DNA of 11,378 nucleotides, taken from the NCBI GenBank assembly GCA_031263295.1, contig JAISGC010000018.1, positions 1-11,378 of the forward strand, read 5' to 3'. Origin of the DNA: Rickettsiales bacterium. Lineage in GTDB: Bacteria; Pseudomonadota; Alphaproteobacteria; Rs-D84. Within the stretch, counting starts at the first letter, position 1, and every line of letters begins with the position of its first letter. Both the position numbers and the translations under genes were made by a program. Positions 6,336-11,378 of this stretch are shown piece after piece. The notes beneath the pieces were generated by a model. It was not told the DNA's origin. It was given only the letters and a program-made list of their open reading frames with translations, and ran no database searches.

Positions 6336-6605
6336 TTATCCGAACAGGTCGTCGTGCGTGCCGAGGCGGGTCAGAATCAGAGAGCCGTTTTCCACCTGAT
6401 ACATCAGCAGAATATTTTGCTCGATGTGCAGTTCGCGGAATCCGACAAGGTTGCCCGACAATGCGTGGTCGTGAAAGCGCCCGAACATGCCATGGTTTTC
6501 CAAAAGCTCCGCAATGACCGCCTTTAACTTGTCGGTGTTCCAATGCTTTTTTCGCAATGCTTTGAGATCGCGGTCGAAAGTCGCGCGTGTTTCGAGAATC
6601 AGCAT
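6336..6605 (-). CDS. YafQ-type mRNA-interferase toxin of a type II toxin-antitoxin module
   Basis: This 89-residue protein matches the RelE/YafQ fold family, whose members cut mRNA on the ribosome and are blocked by a DinJ/RelB antitoxin. Visible signatures are FHDHALSGN (about 44-52), GFRELHIE (about 55-62) and the C-terminal LGTHDDLFG, covering the three His and the Phe implicated in YafQ catalysis (here His47, His60, His84, Phe88). The position of the catalytic Asp in HIEPDW of YafQ is Asn here (HIEQNILL), and the Trp is Ile. This may weaken the enzyme or mark a subfamily. ATG 6605 was chosen over an earlier in-frame start at 6638 because it begins the fold and follows the antitoxin stop codon (TAA, 6607-6609) by one base, indicating translational coupling. 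Confidence 0.85.
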   Translation of the reverse strand: MLILETRATFDRDLKALRKKHWNTDKLKAVIAELLENHGMFGRFHDHALSGNLVGFRELHIEQNILLMYQVENGSLILTRLGTHDDLFG

Positions 6606-6606
6606 T

Positions 6607-6849
6607 TTACAACCCCAGCATTTTATCGAGTTCTTCAAGCGTGATTCTGCGGCCGGGCTCGCGGATTGCCCGCAAGGTCGTCTCGTTCGGAATCTCGCTG
6701 ATAACCGGCGCGAACGGCATCCGGCGCTCGGTCATGACAAAGTTCAGATACGACCGCACGCCGGTGGCCAGATTCATCCCCATGGACTCGAACACATCGC
6801 TTGCGCCGCGCCGCAGATTTTCGTCAATTCGTATAGATAATGCCGCCAT
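6607..6849 (-). CDS. RelB/DinJ-family antitoxin
   Basis: This is an 80-residue protein. Its N-terminal half (SIRIDENLRRGASDVFESMG, then NLATGVRSYLNFV) has the ribbon-helix-helix pattern of DinJ/RelB antitoxins, including the MPF segment (about 44-46) common in the family. The C-terminal part (RRITLEELDKML) would wrap the toxin. It lies immediately upstream of the toxin. An AAAGG ribosome site precedes ATG 6849, and a promoter with an overlapping inverted repeat lies just upstream. The dimer probably represses its own operon. Confidence 0.88.
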   Translation of the reverse strand: MAALSIRIDENLRRGASDVFESMGMNLATGVRSYLNFVMTERRMPFAPVISEIPNETTLRAIREPGRRITLEELDKMLGL

Positions 6850-6876
6850 TTGTAAGACCTTTGCTTGTATTTGTCA

Positions 6877-6909
6877 TACATTTTAACACAAATGTAGCAC
6901 AGATGTCAA
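6877..6909 (-). promoter_or_regulatory. Promoter and operator of the toxin-antitoxin operon
   Basis: On the - strand TTGACA (6904-6909) and TAAAAT (6880-6885, 18-base spacer; or TTAAAA with 17) form a strong promoter. A perfect inverted repeat TACATTT-TAACAC-AAATGTA (6877-6896) covers the -10 box, the expected place for an autorepressing ribbon-helix-helix antitoxin to bind. The transcription start would be near 6873. Confidence 0.75.
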
Positions 6910-6920
6910 GGATTATTCTC

Positions 6921-7045
6921 TGCGCGACGGGCCTTACGCGCGATGTTCGCTCGCCCGCCTTCGGCGGTCTGCGCGTGTCCTCGTTCTCGCTGACTCGGAT
7001 TCCCCTCCTTTGGAAGGATGGCGCCTATCACGAGTTCTGACCTCT
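6921..7045 (+). repeat. Family B copy 2, interrupted by a family C copy
   Basis: A family B head (TGCGCGACGGGCCTTACGCG) runs to about 6945. A family C element follows (6946-7000), and a family B core and tail then resume: TTCCCCTCCTTTGGAAGGAT and GCCTATCACGAGTTCTGACC. The order suggests that one repeat inserted into, or recombined with, another. It opens a 994-base stretch (6850-7843) without a protein gene, which holds the TA promoter, repeats and one candidate RNA. Confidence 0.6.
6946..7000 (+). repeat. Repeat family C, copy 2
   Basis: It begins TTCGCTCG and ends GACTCGGAT, with a CCGCC/GGCGG hairpin around TTC (6955-6967). The copy at 776-856 has the same ends and loop but the stem is inverted in sequence (GGCGGC/GCCGCC) and it has extra central bases. 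Confidence 0.6.
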
Positions 7046-7097
7046 CGAAGTGCGACGGGCTTTCCGCGCGGTGTTCCCCCCAAAAGGGAAGGGGCCG
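7046..7097 (+). repeat. Family B copy 3, truncated
   Basis: It has the family head (CGAAGTGCGACGGGCTTTCC, GCGCGGTG), but the double-hairpin core is reduced to a short CCCCCCAAAAGGGAAGGGG stretch. It runs directly into copy 4, so the two are tandem. Confidence 0.65.
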
Positions 7098-7170
7098 CCG
7101 AAGCGCGACGGGCTTTCCGCGCGGTGTTCCCCTCCTTTGGAGGGGTGGCCGCGACGCGGCCGGGGTGGTG
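7098..7170 (+). repeat. Family B copy 4
   Basis: It carries a full head, a CCCCTCC/GGAGGGG hairpin, a GGCCGC-GAC-GCGGCC hairpin and the GGGGTGGTG end. Together with the inverted copy at 7411-7494 it flanks the symmetrical block 7198-7383. Confidence 0.8.
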
Positions 7171-7197
7171 AGGAAGGCGAATACTGACTAAACTAAA

Positions 7198-7383
7198 ACA
7201 AAAGTTTTTGCAAAAAAACTTTTGTCATTCCCGCGAAAGCGGGAATAGGGTTCTAAACCCTACCTTTCAACATACTTGCTTTTCCGATTACATTTGTAAT
7301 TGAAACAAGTTTTCCGTTATAAGTCTTAAAGCCCTATTCCCGCCTGCGCGGGAATGACAAACGATTGTTTCACAATCGTTTGT
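7198..7383. repeat. Symmetrical block with two inverted ATTCCC-N8-GGGAAT palindromes and outer hairpins
   Basis: Two 20-base palindromes, ATTCCCGCGAAAGCGGGAAT (7227-7246) and ATTCCCGCCTGCGCGGGAAT (7336-7355), lie in opposite orientation within 27-base inverted copies (7224-7250 and 7332-7358). Each is flanked on its outside by a perfect hairpin: CAAAAGTTTTT/AAAAACTTTTG (7199-7224) and ACAAACGATTGT/ACAATCGTTTGT (7357-7383). The ATTCCC-N8-GGGAAT form equals the consensus of Neisseria dRS3 repeats. That is a likeness of form, not proof of kinship. Confidence 0.75.
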
Positions 7384-7410
7384 TTTGGTTTTGGCAGTGC
7401 AAATGTGAAA

Positions 7411-7494
7411 CACCACCCCGTCATTTTTCGCTACGCGAAAAATGCCACCTCTCCAAAGGAGGGGAACACCGCGCGGAAGGCCCGTCGCGCTTCG
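7411..7494 (-). repeat. Family B copy 5, inverted, with a different second stem
   Basis: Read on the - strand it has the family head and a CCCCTCC hairpin (one G-T pair), but its second stem is CATTTTTCGC/GCGAAAAATG (perfect over ten bases, 7422-7444) in place of GGCCGC/GCGGCC. The closing GGGGTGGTG is kept. Confidence 0.8.
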
Positions 7495-7531
7495 CCAATC
7501 GGTCCGGCCGGTCCGCGGCACTGATTGCATT

Positions 7532-7559
7532 TTGACAATACGGGATAGTATGGTAATAT
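7532..7559 (+). promoter_or_regulatory. Promoter of the candidate small RNA
   Basis: A consensus TTGACA (7532-7537) is followed after 16 bases by TAATAT (7554-7559); TATTAT at 7557-7562, with a 19-base spacer, is an alternative. Transcription would start near 7566, just before the first hairpin of the structured region. No start codon and coding frame of note follow. Confidence 0.6.
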
Positions 7560-7565
7560 TATTTC

Positions 7566-7731
7566 CAACGGCGATTTTGCCGTCGGGTTTAAGAGCCCTT
7601 GTATCGAAAGCGTCCGCAGGGACGAAAAAATCTCCAACATTCGGTTGGAGTGCGCGAATATATTGAATAAGCGCGCAATTTCTTTCGATATTGCTCTTAA
7701 ACTCCAGCCACCTTTATCATAGGGTGGTTTT
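7566..7731 (+). ncRNA. Candidate structured small RNA with a four-way junction; family not recognised
   Basis: The stretch folds by eye into a compact structure. A 5' hairpin ACGGC/GCCGT (about 7568-7583) comes first. A long closing helix pairs 7585-7596 with 7693-7704 (twelve pairs, one G-U), then TATCGAAAG (7602-7610) with CTTTCGATA (7682-7690). From it branch three perfect hairpins: CGTCC/GGACG (7611-7624), CTCCAAC/GTTGGAG (7632-7650) and TGCGCG/CGCGCA (7651-7677). A terminator hairpin with CCACCTT/AGGGTGG and TTTT (7709-7731) closes it. It has its own promoter and lies outside any good reading frame. It does not show the marks I know for tmRNA, SRP RNA, RNase P, 6S or common riboswitches. 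It could instead be another degenerate mobile repeat. Confidence 0.55.
7709..7731 (+). terminator. Rho-independent terminator of the candidate small RNA
   Basis: CCACCTT (7709-7715) pairs with AGGGTGG (7721-7727) with one T-G pair around a six-base loop, and TTTT follows at once. It lies four bases after the closing helix of the candidate RNA. Confidence 0.6.
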
Positions 7732-7814
7732 AACCCGCCCAAACCGCCCTAACAAGCGGGCAGCCCCCATTCCATAGCGTTGTAATTGCGAGCAAAAAAG
7801 GCGTGGCTTTATGA

Positions 7815-7832
7815 ATCGCGCTCTGGAATAAT
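7815..7832 (-). repeat. Solitary end of a family A element
   Basis: ATCGCGCTCTGGAATAAT is the reverse complement of the element start seen at 587-601 and 6258-6271. The rest of the element is missing. It lies 12 bases beyond the stop codon of the phage-like gene. Confidence 0.6.
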
Positions 7833-7843
7833 TTCTTTATAGC

Positions 7844-8800
7844 TCAATTTTTAACTCGTTCCTTATTCAACTGCGGCACGCCCATCCTGTCGGCTTCGGC
7901 GGCCATCTGATTCAGGCGCTCGCGGCCGTGGACCGCCCTCTTGACATCTTTCCCTGCCGGTGGCATAATTCCCACATCAGAAGACTGACGAGCAGAAAGC
8001 GTGCTGCCAAAGCCGGAATCGGTGGTTGATAATGGAGAGTCGCGTCCATTCAGTATTCTGTTGTTTCTCTCGATTCTTCTGGGTATTCTTTCGGCATCCA
8101 TTTGGACCACATTGTCTATAACATTTGTGCCGCTTTGATTTTTATTTGGCAGAAGTATTCCATATCCGGACGGATTTTTTTCGCTCGACATCATAACGCT
8201 GAACGGGTTGCCGCCGGTGGTGACCTGCGATTTCTTTCCGTAAAGCGCATTGTTCAACAATTTTGCCAAATCATTAGGCTCTATTTTATCCCCGGCGATT
8301 CTCTTACCCGCTATATACGCCGTCCTTTCTGCCGGAATTATCACATTACGATTTTCTATGCGCGCGATTTCAGACAGGCCCGGAATATCGTTTATCCGCT
8401 TCATTTCCCGATTGGAGAATCTACCAAAGTTCGTATCCGGGACTTGTTTGCCGCTCGCAGAATCGGACAAGTTCTTGCTCCATTCCGCGCGGCCTTTATG
8501 ATTTCGAAATGAGCGGCCTAGCAAGCCTCGATTGGCGGCCGCGCCGACACCCATAACGGCCGCTTCCATCAGCGGGCCAGCGGCCGCGCCGACCGCCCCG
8601 GATTTCAGCGCGGATTCCAGGCGGCCCATCGCGCCGCCTTCTCCCTCGCCGAATCCATACGCCGCGCCCGCGCCCGCGCCTTTTAATGCCGCGGACGCCA
8701 GACGGCCGCCTATGGTGGTCGCCGCCGATTTACCCAGGGCATGCAAGAATGCCGGGCAGCTATCTGCCGAACACGAGCCCGCGGGCGAACGATGGAACAA
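7844..8800 (-). CDS. Phage-like protein fragment with Gly/Ala-rich segment and possible toxin-like C-terminal domain
   Basis: This 318-residue frame has no certain product. Residues about 24-88 (GKSAATTIGGRLASAALKGA, then AYGFGEGEGG and GAVGAAAGP) resemble the small-residue-rich helical segment seen in large phage internal or polyvalent proteins. Residues about 122-245 (NFGRFSNREMKRINDIPGL, VIIPAERTAYIAGKR, GYGILLPNK) recall in spacing the nuclease-like C-terminal domains found on phage MuF proteins, but the His residues expected there are absent. I rate that likeness as weak. The start is uncertain: TTG 8800 lies inside the 3' end of the upstream gene (41-base overlap) without a good ribosome site, so this may be the tail of a longer gene. 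The last codons lie in a 30-base segment repeated at 9076-9107, suggesting a recombined end. A prophage remnant is inferred. Confidence 0.55.
   Translation of the reverse strand: MFHRSPAGSCSADSCPAFLHALGKSAATTIGGRLASAALKGAGAGAAYGFGEGEGGAMGRLESALKSGAVGAAAGPLMEAAVMGVGAAANRGLLGRSFRNHKGRAEWSKNLSDSASGKQVPDTNFGRFSNREMKRINDIPGLSEIARIENRNVIIPAERTAYIAGKRIAGDKIEPNDLAKLLNNALYGKKSQVTTGGNPFSVMMSSEKNPSGYGILLPNKNQSGTNVIDNVVQMDAERIPRRIERNNRILNGRDSPLSTTDSGFGSTLSARQSSDVGIMPPAGKDVKRAVHGRERLNQMAAEADRMGVPQLNKERVKN
7848..7877 (-). repeat. Direct repeat, copy at the 3' end of the phage-like gene
   Basis: TTTTTAACTCGTTCCTTAT plus TTCAACTGCGGC (+ strand) also occurs at 9076-9107, in the same orientation, with only a two-base difference in length. 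Both copies are read as KERVK. Confidence 0.75.
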
Positions 8801-9398
8801 GCCGCCGGATTGTCAGATATTTTCTGATCCGCTCGATCTGCCCCCTGTCGTCATAGCCGTCGCCGCGGAACTCATCGCCGAGCACGCGCGCGCTGTCGGT
8901 GAATATCTGCGACTGGTGCGTCAGCAGATACGAGATTTCCAGTTCGCTCGGCTCGCGTCCCTTGACAATCGGCGGCGCGGGACAGGTCGGGATTATTTTA
9001 TATGCGCGCAGATACATCTGTATCGTGCTCGCGCGGCGGTTATAGTCTTTTGCGGTAATTTTATAATCCGTTAGCTTTTTAACTCGTTCCTTATGTTCAA
9101 CTGCGGCGCGCAGCGCCAGGCGCGCCGACGCGAACCATTCTCCGCTGTAATTTCCGCCGTCGGCTATCGCCGTGAACGACCGGTTGTCCGCGGGCGGAAA
9201 CCATATTTTGACATCCATCACTCCTCTCTTGATCGGCGTGAACGGCGGGTTTTCTTTGCAATCAAACGCTTTTTTGATGATATGGACCCTTTGACCGGAA
9301 TGATGCAGCGCCGATCCCATATAAAACATGGGAATCCCGTCGCCGAAATCAAACTCGGCAAGCGACTTCATAAGATTGAAATCTAATTTTGCATTCAT
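8760..9398 (-). CDS. Unrecognised 212-residue protein downstream of prfA
   Basis: I do not recognise this protein. It has no signal peptide or membrane segment, one visible Cys pair (47 and 139), an N-terminal region with HHSGQRVHIIKKAFD (about 32-46), a VMDVKIWFPPADNRSFTAIA segment (about 60-79) and a basic C-terminus (about 186-212). The start is firm: ATG 9398 follows a GGAGG ribosome site by eight bases, and that site lies over the end of prfA, 14 bases away. It is therefore probably co-transcribed with hisS and prfA. In many bacteria the gene after prfA is prmC, which methylates the release factor; this is not PrmC, since no NPPY motif is present. Its 3' end overlaps the phage-like frame, and it contains the repeat shared with 7848-7877. 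Confidence 0.7.
   Translation of the reverse strand: MNAKLDFNLMKSLAEFDFGDGIPMFYMGSALHHSGQRVHIIKKAFDCKENPPFTPIKRGVMDVKIWFPPADNRSFTAIADGGNYSGEWFASARLALRAAVEHKERVKKLTDYKITAKDYNRRASTIQMYLRAYKIIPTCPAPPIVKGREPSELEISYLLTHQSQIFTDSARVLGDEFRGDGYDDRGQIERIRKYLTIRRLVPSFARGLVFGR
9076..9107 (-). repeat. Direct repeat, copy inside the 212-residue gene
   Basis: This is the partner of 7848-7877, with a GT insertion relative to it. It lies in the middle of the unrecognised gene (codons about 98-108), so this copy is the more likely original and the one at 7848 the acquired end. Confidence 0.7.
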
Positions 9399-9412
9399 AG
9401 TTTGTGCCTCCG

Positions 9413-10474
9413 TTATTTCATTTTCGCCAGGCGGTCCAGTTGGTCCGCGGCGATCAGGGCGTCGATCATCTCGTCCAATGCCGGGCCGCCCGCCATCAGC
9501 TCGTCCAGTTTATATAGCGTCAGCTTTATCCGGTGGTCCGTCACGCGCTGCTCTGGGAAATTATAGGTGCGGATTTTCTCCGACCGCTCGCCGCCGAGGA
9601 CCTGCGAACCGCGCAGATCGTCGCGGGCCGCCGTCTGCGCCGCGCGTTCGAGTTCGTAGAGTTTCGAGCGCAATATCGCCATTGCGCTGGCCTTGTTTTG
9701 GATTTGGGACCGCTCGTTCTGACAGGTTATGACGATGTTCGTCGGCAGATGCGTGATGCGGACCGCGGAATCCGTGGTGTTGACGCCCTGCCCGCCCGCG
9801 CCCTGGGATCGATAGACATCGATGCGCAGATCCTTGTCGTTGATTTTGACATCGATTTCCTCGGCCTCGGGCATCACGGCGACCGACGCCGCGCTGGTGT
9901 GGATGCGGCCCGAGGCCTCGGTCGCGGGCACGCGCTGAACCCGGTGGATGCCGCCCTCGTATTTCAGGCGCTCATAGACGCCGGTGCCGACGACCTTAAA
10001 AATGATTTCTTTATAGCCGTGCAATGAAATCGGATTCTCGTCGATGACCTCGATTTTCCAATTATGGTTCGCGGCATAAGTTCGGTATTGATTGAACAGG
10101 TCTCCGGCAAACAGGCCCGCCTCGTCGCCGCCGACCCCGGCGCGGATTTCGACTATGGCCGATTTGTCGTCGGCATCGTCTTTGGGCAGCAGTGCAACTT
10201 GAAGTTTCTGTTCAATATCCGGCAATAAACTCTTGAAAGAAGCCAGTTGTTCATTGGCGAGCTCTTTAAGGTCCGGTTCGCCGAGCATAGCCTCTGCGTC
10301 CTCCATAGCACGCTTCGCATCGCGATATTCCCGTATGATTGGCGTGATTTTCGTGATTTGGCTGTATTCTTTGGTCAGTTTCTCGAAGTCGGCGCCGCCA
10401 ACCCGGCCGGAACTCATTTTTTCGGCCAAATCCTTTTCTTGTTGAAGTAAAGCATCAAGTTTTGATTCTATCAT
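9413..10474 (-). CDS. prfA: Peptide chain release factor 1
   Basis: This 353-residue protein is complete and of normal length for RF1. RF1 recognises UAA and UAG in the ribosomal A site and triggers peptide release. The recognition tripeptide is PAT (183-185) in GGIHRVQRVPATEASGRIHT, the RF1 form rather than SPF of RF2. The catalytic GGQ (227-229) lies in RSQGAGGQGVNTTDSAVRIT, followed by the conserved QNERSQIQNK (252-261) and the EKIRTYNFPEQRVTDHRI region (about 299-316). The N-terminal coiled-coil domain covers about 1-95. The start ATG overlaps the TGA of hisS by four bases (ATGA at 10471-10474), indicating translational coupling. The 212-residue gene follows 14 bases downstream. Confidence 0.98.
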   Translation of the reverse strand: MIESKLDALLQQEKDLAEKMSSGRVGGADFEKLTKEYSQITKITPIIREYRDAKRAMEDAEAMLGEPDLKELANEQLASFKSLLPDIEQKLQVALLPKDDADDKSAIVEIRAGVGGDEAGLFAGDLFNQYRTYAANHNWKIEVIDENPISLHGYKEIIFKVVGTGVYERLKYEGGIHRVQRVPATEASGRIHTSAASVAVMPEAEEIDVKINDKDLRIDVYRSQGAGGQGVNTTDSAVRITHLPTNIVITCQNERSQIQNKASAMAILRSKLYELERAAQTAARDDLRGSQVLGGERSEKIRTYNFPEQRVTDHRIKLTLYKLDELMAGGPALDEMIDALIAADQLDRLAKMK

Positions 10475-11378
10475 TTTGTTTTCAGTATGGTTTTTATCGC
10501 GTCGGCTAATTTTTCTCCGGTCTGATTGCCGGTTTTCATATCTTTCAGCGTCAGGACTTGATTTTTTGCTTCATCGTCGCCGATTATCACGCTGTATTTA
10601 GCGGATATTTTGTCGGCGAACTCGAACTGCGCCCGGGCCTTTTTGTCTGTATCCAGGAATGGAACGGCAACGACGCCGCCCGCGCGCAACGCGGCCAAAA
10701 CCGACATGGCATAGGTCGTATTCTGCTGGCCCAGAACCAAAACCGCGGCATCGACGAGGGACGCGAACCGCGACAAATCGATTTCGTCGGCCTCTAACAA
10801 TGTCGCCATCATCCGCGAGAATCCGACCGCGGCCCCGACGCCTATTATCTTGGTTTTACTGAACTTTTCGGCCAGGTCCTCATAGCGTCCGCCGCCGCCG
10901 ACCGCACCCAAATCCGGGAACCGCGTCAAAAAGAACTCGAACACTACGCCCGTATAATATGCATGGCCGCGCATCACGGCCAGGTCGATTTCCGCGTTTT
11001 TTATGCCCATCGCGGCCAATTGTGCGACGAAATCGTCCAATTCCTTGACCGCCGCGCCGAGGGCCGCCGATTTATCGCCCATCGCGCGATAACCCTTTGA
11101 GAATACTTCTAAAATGGCGGTGGCGGGGTCGATTTCAGATTGCGCCTGCGGCGCAAGGCGGGTTTTATCAAAACCCGCCCCACCGGGCAGAGCCTCCCGC
11201 AGTGCGGCCTCGAACTCGGCGCCCAGTTTATCTTTTTTATCAATTAAAACAAAGGCTTGGCGCGCCGCATCGCCGTTGAGCCCCAAAAACTCGAACATAG
11301 CGTTCCAAAACGGCCGGCTTCCGACCTTTATATTGGTCGGCCCGACGAATTCTTCGATTGACGCGTATGCCGTCGATA
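10471..11378 (-). CDS. hisS: Histidyl-tRNA synthetase, C-terminal part
   Basis: The frame is open to the window edge (last full codon at 11376), so the 5' third of the gene, with motifs 1 and 2, lies outside. The enzyme charges tRNA-His. Seen here are the KVGSRPFWNAM and VLIDKKDKLG region, the histidine-binding loop RGHAYYTGVVFEFF (about 10930-10971; the family norm is RGLxYYTG, so Leu is His here), the Gly-rich GAVGGGGRYEDL strand, motif 3 (GVGAAVGFSRMM with its Arg) and the anticodon-binding domain (VLVLGQQ, AALRAGGVVAVPFLDTDKKA, VIIGDDEA). An extra loop of about 17 residues (LPGGAGFDKTRLAPQAQ) is encoded by a palindromic repeat. It overlaps prfA by four bases. Confidence 0.95.
   Translation of the reverse strand, partial: STAYASIEEFVGPTNIKVGSRPFWNAMFEFLGLNGDAARQAFVLIDKKDKLGAEFEAALREALPGGAGFDKTRLAPQAQSEIDPATAILEVFSKGYRAMGDKSAALGAAVKELDDFVAQLAAMGIKNAEIDLAVMRGHAYYTGVVFEFFLTRFPDLGAVGGGGRYEDLAEKFSKTKIIGVGAAVGFSRMMATLLEADEIDLSRFASLVDAAVLVLGQQNTTYAMSVLAALRAGGVVAVPFLDTDKKARAQFEFADKISAKYSVIIGDDEAKNQVLTLKDMKTGNQTGEKLADAIKTILKTK
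11140..11189 (-). repeat. Palindromic element (family E) inserted in frame within hisS
   Basis: Two adjacent perfect hairpins, TTGCGCC/GGCGCAA (11140-11156) and GGCGGGTTTT/AAAACCCGCC with an ATC loop (11157-11179), are followed by CCCCACCGGGCA (11178-11189). The second hairpin and tail match the intergenic copy at 977-1010. The stretch is translated as PGGAGFDKTRLAPQAQ in a weakly conserved loop of HisRS, without a stop. Confidence 0.8.

Noticed and set aside
5979..6399. Overlapping frames on the + strand in the stretch between the fibre gene and toxin
   Set aside because: They consist of the T14 tract and family A and B repeats and have no ribosome site or domain.
7198..7383. CRISPR array
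   Set aside because: There are only two palindrome copies, in inverted orientation and with no regular spacing.
7288..7530. 80-codon frame on the - strand containing CHSRAGGN
   Set aside because: It is made entirely of repeat sequence; such peptides are the usual chance translation of ATTCCCGC palindromes.
7566..7731. tmRNA, 6S RNA, SRP RNA, RNase P RNA or a cobalamin or FMN riboswitch
   Set aside because: None of the conserved sequence marks known to me for these classes could be found. The multibranched form also does not fit 6S or SRP RNA.
7431..7742. 103-codon frame on the - strand across the candidate RNA
   Set aside because: It crosses a family B repeat and the structured region and has no ribosome site or recognisable domain. 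The + strand promoter, helices and terminator explain the region better.
9533..10027. 164-codon frame on the + strand opposite prfA
   Set aside because: It is antisense to a complete and highly conserved release factor gene.

Overview
The window reads as a chromosomal segment of an uncultured alphaproteobacterium. The basis is a hisS-prfA gene pair with a four-base overlap, moderately high G+C third positions, and a dense load of short palindromic repeats, some of them inside housekeeping genes in the manner of the Rickettsia palindromic elements. The lineage is an inference. The gut or host-associated Alphaproteobacteria known from metagenomes fit best, but no rRNA is present to settle it.

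Layout. The + strand carries only the 3' end of gpmI (1-753), and every other protein gene lies on the - strand. Bases 754-1014 form a convergent intergenic region packed with four hairpins and bounded by inverted 12-mers. A likely cell-surface block follows, running leftwards from 5894: a 980-residue secreted protein built of phage-tail-fibre-type repeats (2952-5894), a small ankyrin-repeat protein (2263-2886) with an apparently leaderless promoter, and a cysteine-rich secreted protein with an InlB B-type repeat (1015-2181). Next is a YafQ/DinJ-type toxin-antitoxin pair (6336-6849) with a recognisable promoter and operator.

Bases 5895-6335 and especially 6850-7843 hold no convincing protein gene. 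They carry several families of palindromic repeats, partly nested as inverted pairs, and one free-standing candidate structured RNA (about 7566-7731) with its own promoter and terminator. To the right lie a phage-like gene fragment (7844-8800), an unrecognised gene (8760-9398), prfA (9413-10474) and the 3' part of hisS (10471 to the window end).

The main novelty is the repeat system. At least two palindromic families also sit in frame inside conserved enzymes (gpmI at 587-653, hisS at about 11140-11189). One superfamily has a variable stem that changes sequence completely between copies while staying perfectly palindromic. The second candidate is the four-way-junction RNA at 7566-7731. I could run no database search, so all family names rest on motifs read by eye.
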